A stretch of DNA of 64,000 nt from Oscillospiraceae bacterium (GTDB lineage: Bacteria > Bacillota > Clostridia > Oscillospirales > Oscillospiraceae), in contig SVLZ01000001.1 in assembly GCA_015067665.1 (NCBI GenBank), positions 17,357 through 81,356 on the forward strand, written 5' to 3'. Of the stretch, positions 61,104-64,000 are shown piece by piece. The notes below the pieces were generated by a model, which was not told the DNA's origin, did not search any database, and worked only from the letters and a program-made list of their open reading frames with translations. A program made the translations under genes and the position numbers. The number at the start of each line of letters is the position of its first letter. Position 1 is the stretch's first letter.

Positions 61104-61424
61104 TTACTGGCACTCAACGAATTCATCCCAATGTTTGCTTAGTGTTTTGAATGTAATCAGATTAAACAAGTATCCACCTATGATTACAACAATTAAAACC
61201 CCGTAGATGATATAGTCTTTTATATCAGCCAAATTACTAATCGCAACCATCCCAAGCATAAGCGCAAAAAACGAGAAACCACCAAGCAATCCGCAACGCC
61301 AAAAATACTTAGAAAACTTCTTTTTGTCTACTTCTTGCTTTAGCACTTTGATAAACAACGAAAACCACACAATAATTGCACCATAAAGAGGAATAACTCC
61401 AAAATGCTTTAACTTTCTGCTCAT
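61104..61424 (-). CDS. Small membrane protein of unknown function
   Basis: 106 residues; ATG at 61424 with AGGAGGGG about 6 nt upstream. It has three hydrophobic segments (HFGVIPLYGAIIVWFSLFI, LLGGFSFFALMLGMVAIS, and IIYGVLIVVIIGGYLFNLI) with a Lys-rich loop between the first two (KQEVDKKKFSKYF). A/T-rich codon use differs from the G/C-richer neighbours. No family is recognised. It lies between acsB and the corrinoid activator but is separated by repeats, so a link to acetogenesis is doubtful. Confidence 0.6.
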   Translation of the reverse strand: MSRKLKHFGVIPLYGAIIVWFSLFIKVLKQEVDKKKFSKYFWRCGLLGGFSFFALMLGMVAISNLADIKDYIIYGVLIVVIIGGYLFNLITFKTLSKHWDEFVECQ

Positions 61425-61559
61425 AATAATTCCCCTCCTACAATTATTGTAATTCCTTTTCAATTTTTTGTCAATCTCCCACCATAACTGTCAATTATCA
61501 ACTGTCAATTGTCAACTAAAAAGAGCGTGCCCTTTCGGACACGCTCTTTTTGATTTCAC

Positions 61560-63686
61560 TTATGCCAAAGGCTCCATACCGAGAACGGGGTGACCCTTCT
61601 CAGTCAGCCAAGCGATCAGCTCTTCTGCATCGCAGGTGACGGTCTCATCCGCCACCATATCCGCGAAATTCTCGATGCCGTAGAGTTCCATAGCGGTCTT
61701 ATTCAGGCGCTCTGCCACATCATCCTTCAGCTCCTTGGGCATCCAAACAATACGCTCGATGCCGCCCTCTGCGTAGAGGAACTTCTTGGAGGAGATGAAG
61801 TGACGGCCGTGACCCATAAAGCCGGGAGTCTGTACACCGCCGCCGGTGCAGGATGCCAGCTCACCGAAGGTCATACCGGCAGGTGTCATACCCTTATATT
61901 CCCGGTTGACAACGATGACACCGTTGCTGACGGGCTCGATGCCGCAGATGCACTCGAAGCAGCCGCAGGAGGTCATAGGATCTTCCAAGATGGAATACAG
62001 TGTAACATTTTCCACTGCGCCGTGGGTTGCGTCGGCAATTGCCTTATTGACGGACTCGAAGCGACCGGTGCGCTCGTCTAAGCAGCCTTCCTTGAAGATG
62101 GGCTGGCAAGGACCGTTGGGATCCAGCTCGTTGGTTGCCTTGGCATCCAGCCAGGAAACCGCGCCGCACAGACCCAGACGCTCGGGAGTAACCACGCAGC
62201 AGTGGGCAGGTGCGAAGGACTGGCACAGGATGCAGGTGTAATAGCGGTCAACAGCCTCGTCGGTCATAGAAGCAAGGCGGTCGTCGCGCTGTGCATAGCG
62301 AGGCATTGCGATCTCGTCACGGAAAACAGCAGCCTTTTCTACATCGGTGATCAGCGTGATCTGGCACTTGTCAACAACTGCGTCAAATTCGTCCATGATC
62401 ATCACATACAGAACTTCCGCGAAATCCTTCAGCCGCAGACCTGCTTCGAAAGCGTTCTTAGAGACACGAACACGAACCTGATTGCGCTGACCGGTGTGCA
62501 TAACGCCTTCCATATAGTTAAACCAAGCGTGGAATTTCCGCTCGATAACAGACTCGAAATCTACCTGCATCTTCTTGCCGGCAACTTCCACAAAGGTAGC
62601 CAGTGCCAGCTCAGAAGCGCCATCCAGATCAGGGCCAACGATGGTGATCTTGTGATCTTCCACTTCGTCCAGCTCACGCATAACCACCAGCTCTGCCGTG
62701 GGGTTCTTGCCGGAGTAGAACTCGTTGTGCATATCGGACTTACGAATGATTTCGCCCTCGAAAGCGGCAGCAAATGCCACGGGGATGGGCAGCTCTTTGA
62801 CTTTGATCTTAATGTTGCGCAGCTCGAGGGACTTCTTGACGGTCAGCGCGTGGTCGCATACGGACTCCAGCGCGCCGGGAACCTGATTTTCGCCCAAGTC
62901 GATGTCCACAACTACGGGGAAGCCCAGTGCGATCGCGCCTGCGCCTGCGGAGACAACCACGGCATCAATTGCGCCGAAGGTGTTAACGAATGCAGGCACG
63001 CGCTCCTTGGTGTAAGTCAGCAGACCGCCCAAATCACCGGGCTGTACGTTACCGAAAATCAGCGCTGCACGGACAGCAACGGTAACAACGTGGATAACGG
63101 AGGTAACATCGTGACCCAAGGGAATGACACGGAACTCAAGACCCATCTTGACGCCACCCTCGGCACACTGCTCGATGACATCGCCAACCATAAAGGTCAT
63201 AATGCCCTTAGACTGGTAGTCCTTAACCACATTTACCACATCTTCTGCGTTGTCGGCCTTACCCAGCACGACAGCCACACCGGGGATATCGCCGGTAACC
63301 AGCGGCACACCCAAGGAACGGATGATGGGGTCAGGCACAAAGCCGATGCCGGAATCATTTGCGTAGGGTTCTGCATTATCTACCCACTTAAGACCCTCTA
63401 GAATTTCTGCGCCAACAGCGGTAGCAAGGCCGGCGTTGAGCGCCTGACCCAGATCCTCCTGATTGGTAATAAGGCTCTTAAGTACGCCTACGCAGGGCAC
63501 CAAATCGCCCAAAGTCTTGACCTTTACACCGGTAGCGGCATAAATGGTGGGGAAAAAGTATGCGGTATCAGGGAATGCGATAGGCTTGTCAGCGCCGTAC
63601 TTTGCAATCGCATCGTTCACAGCGCCCTCAGTCAGGCCAGCTACGGCATTGCTGCCGCCATAAATCAGATCGGTTAATACGCTCAT
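61560..63686 (-). CDS. acsB: Acetyl-CoA synthase, CODH/ACS complex (AcsB)
   Basis: 708 residues; ATG at 63686 with AGGAGG 7 nt upstream. The length is close to the Moorella protein (729). The A-cluster cysteines are visible: CILCQSFAPAHC and RLGLCG, the four Fe4S4 ligands near residues 482-505, and CGCFEC near 575, the Cys-Gly-Cys that binds the distal nickel. It joins a methyl group from the corrinoid protein, CO and CoA to give acetyl-CoA. The CODH and corrinoid subunits are not in the window and may lie to the right. No clear promoter is seen, so it may be read from upstream. Confidence 0.95.
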   Translation of the reverse strand: MSVLTDLIYGGSNAVAGLTEGAVNDAIAKYGADKPIAFPDTAYFFPTIYAATGVKVKTLGDLVPCVGVLKSLITNQEDLGQALNAGLATAVGAEILEGLKWVDNAEPYANDSGIGFVPDPIIRSLGVPLVTGDIPGVAVVLGKADNAEDVVNVVKDYQSKGIMTFMVGDVIEQCAEGGVKMGLEFRVIPLGHDVTSVIHVVTVAVRAALIFGNVQPGDLGGLLTYTKERVPAFVNTFGAIDAVVVSAGAGAIALGFPVVVDIDLGENQVPGALESVCDHALTVKKSLELRNIKIKVKELPIPVAFAAAFEGEIIRKSDMHNEFYSGKNPTAELVVMRELDEVEDHKITIVGPDLDGASELALATFVEVAGKKMQVDFESVIERKFHAWFNYMEGVMHTGQRNQVRVRVSKNAFEAGLRLKDFAEVLYVMIMDEFDAVVDKCQITLITDVEKAAVFRDEIAMPRYAQRDDRLASMTDEAVDRYYTCILCQSFAPAHCCVVTPERLGLCGAVSWLDAKATNELDPNGPCQPIFKEGCLDERTGRFESVNKAIADATHGAVENVTLYSILEDPMTSCGCFECICGIEPVSNGVIVVNREYKGMTPAGMTFGELASCTGGGVQTPGFMGHGRHFISSKKFLYAEGGIERIVWMPKELKDDVAERLNKTAMELYGIENFADMVADETVTCDAEELIAWLTEKGHPVLGMEPLA

Positions 63687-63762
63687 AGTAAGTTCCTCCT
63701 GATGTTTTTAATTTATATGAAGCCCCTTCGGGCTGGATATACAAAATGAATGTTCCCCCGCT

Positions 63763-63800
63763 GTCATTCTGAGCGGAGCGAAGCGAAGTCGAAGAATCCG
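63763..63800. repeat. Interspersed intergenic repeat
   Basis: A block with GTCATTCTGAGCGG, GAGCGAAGCGAAG and GAAGAATCC. This wording recurs between genes in many clostridial genomes. It lies between acsB and the GIY-YIG gene. Confidence 0.45.
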
Positions 63801-63806
63801 CTCCCT

Positions 63807-64000
63807 CTACCCAACGATATCAGGATACAAATCTCTCCACTCCGGATTCATTGTTTCAATTAATGCATTTTTCTTAGAACGCCGCCAACCTTTAAGCTGT
63901 TTTTCTCTTTCGAGTGCAGCTTTTATATCGGTTGTTTGTTCAAAATATACCAACTTATGTATTTCATACTGTGATGTAAAGCTTTTAGGATCGGCACACA
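63807..64000 (-). CDS. GIY-YIG nuclease-like protein, 5' end outside the window
   Basis: The last 64 codons are visible; the stop is the TAG at 63809-63807. The visible part reads SQYEIHKLVYFEQTTDIKAA, then LEREKQLKGWRRSKKN and MNPEWRDLYPDI. This is the C-terminal half of the small single-domain GIY-YIG proteins (YhbQ-like). Such genes often travel with interspersed repeats, as the DUF559 gene in this window does. It lies upstream of acsB on the same strand and probably has no metabolic link to it. Confidence 0.75.
   Translation of the reverse strand, partial: CADPKSFTSQYEIHKLVYFEQTTDIKAALEREKQLKGWRRSKKNALIETMNPEWRDLYPDIVG

Noticed and set aside
1..64000. CRISPR arrays, tRNA and rRNA genes
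   Set aside because: I looked through all intergenic spaces and saw no direct-repeat array with spacers, no cloverleaf-like sequence and no rRNA motif.

Overview
The window reads as low-GC-to-moderate-GC Gram-positive Clostridia, most likely an uncultured gut member of the Oscillospirales. The evidence is AGGAGG ribosome binding sites and TTGACA/TATAAT promoters throughout, clostridial lipoproteins, purine genes of the clostridial split type, an LtaS-like enzyme, and genes of the Wood-Ljungdahl pathway (metV, metF, acsB and its corrinoid activator). The last group points to an acetogen or to an organism with acetogenic one-carbon metabolism. The exact taxon cannot be fixed from sequence reading alone.

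Layout. 1-5.5 kb: a cut-off lipoprotein built of CxxC repeats and a very large GH95 glycosidase lipoprotein, with a divergent AraC regulator (5.7-6.6 kb). 6.7-15.1 kb: glycan use, with a double-HTH LuxR-type regulator, a GPH sugar symporter, a GH2 enzyme and a domain-swapped, doubly membrane-anchored GH3 enzyme. 15.5-23.2 kb: a rhamnose operon (AraC regulator, rhaB, rhaA, aldolase) extended by a tandem class II aldolase, a ROK kinase and a SIS isomerase. 23.3-24.8 kb: a Wzz-like / BY-kinase pair. 24.9-26.0 kb: a mini-operon of small phage-like genes behind a promoter packed with GTACTT-N4-AAGTAC operators. 26.0-27.8 kb: rpe, a DUF2284 protein and a low-molecular-weight phosphatase. 28.0-42.1 kb: a stand-alone GMP synthetase ATPase, divergent from a tightly packed purine operon purE-C-F-M-N-O-H-D-L-guaB. 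42.2-44.8 kb: a small membrane protein and an LtaS/sulfatase-type protein. 45.0-51.4 kb: nagB, then a 2-oxoacid dehydrogenase operon (E2, fused E1, MBL hydrolase) and a DeoR regulator that shares operator hexamers with it. 51.6-53.2 kb: metV-metF. 53.3-55.2 kb: mntP, a flavin reductase, plsY. 55.3-57.1 kb: a RiPP-like four-gene operon (PqqD-type RRE, HPr-kinase-like protein, Sec11-type peptidase, Pro/Thr/Glu-rich lipoprotein). 57.1-63.7 kb: acetyltransferase, DUF3786, DUF559 nuclease, corrinoid activator, small membrane protein and acsB, interrupted by interspersed repeats. The right edge holds the end of a GIY-YIG nuclease gene.

How the parts fit: external fucosylated or galactosylated and beta-linked glycans are cut by the surface GH95 and GH3 enzymes and the cytoplasmic GH2 enzyme, and rhamnose is broken to DHAP and lactaldehyde. 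Glucosamine-6-phosphate feeds glycolysis through NagB. A dehydrogenase complex makes acyl-CoA, and the methyl branch (MetVF) and AcsB make acetyl-CoA from one-carbon units. Formate-derived folates also feed PurN and PurH. The best candidate for an undescribed system is the RRE / kinase / peptidase / lipoprotein operon at 55.35-57.13 kb. The GTAC operator array, the TGTTAN operator of the dehydrogenase operon, the degenerate tandem aldolase and the glutaminase-less PurF and GuaA are also worth following up.
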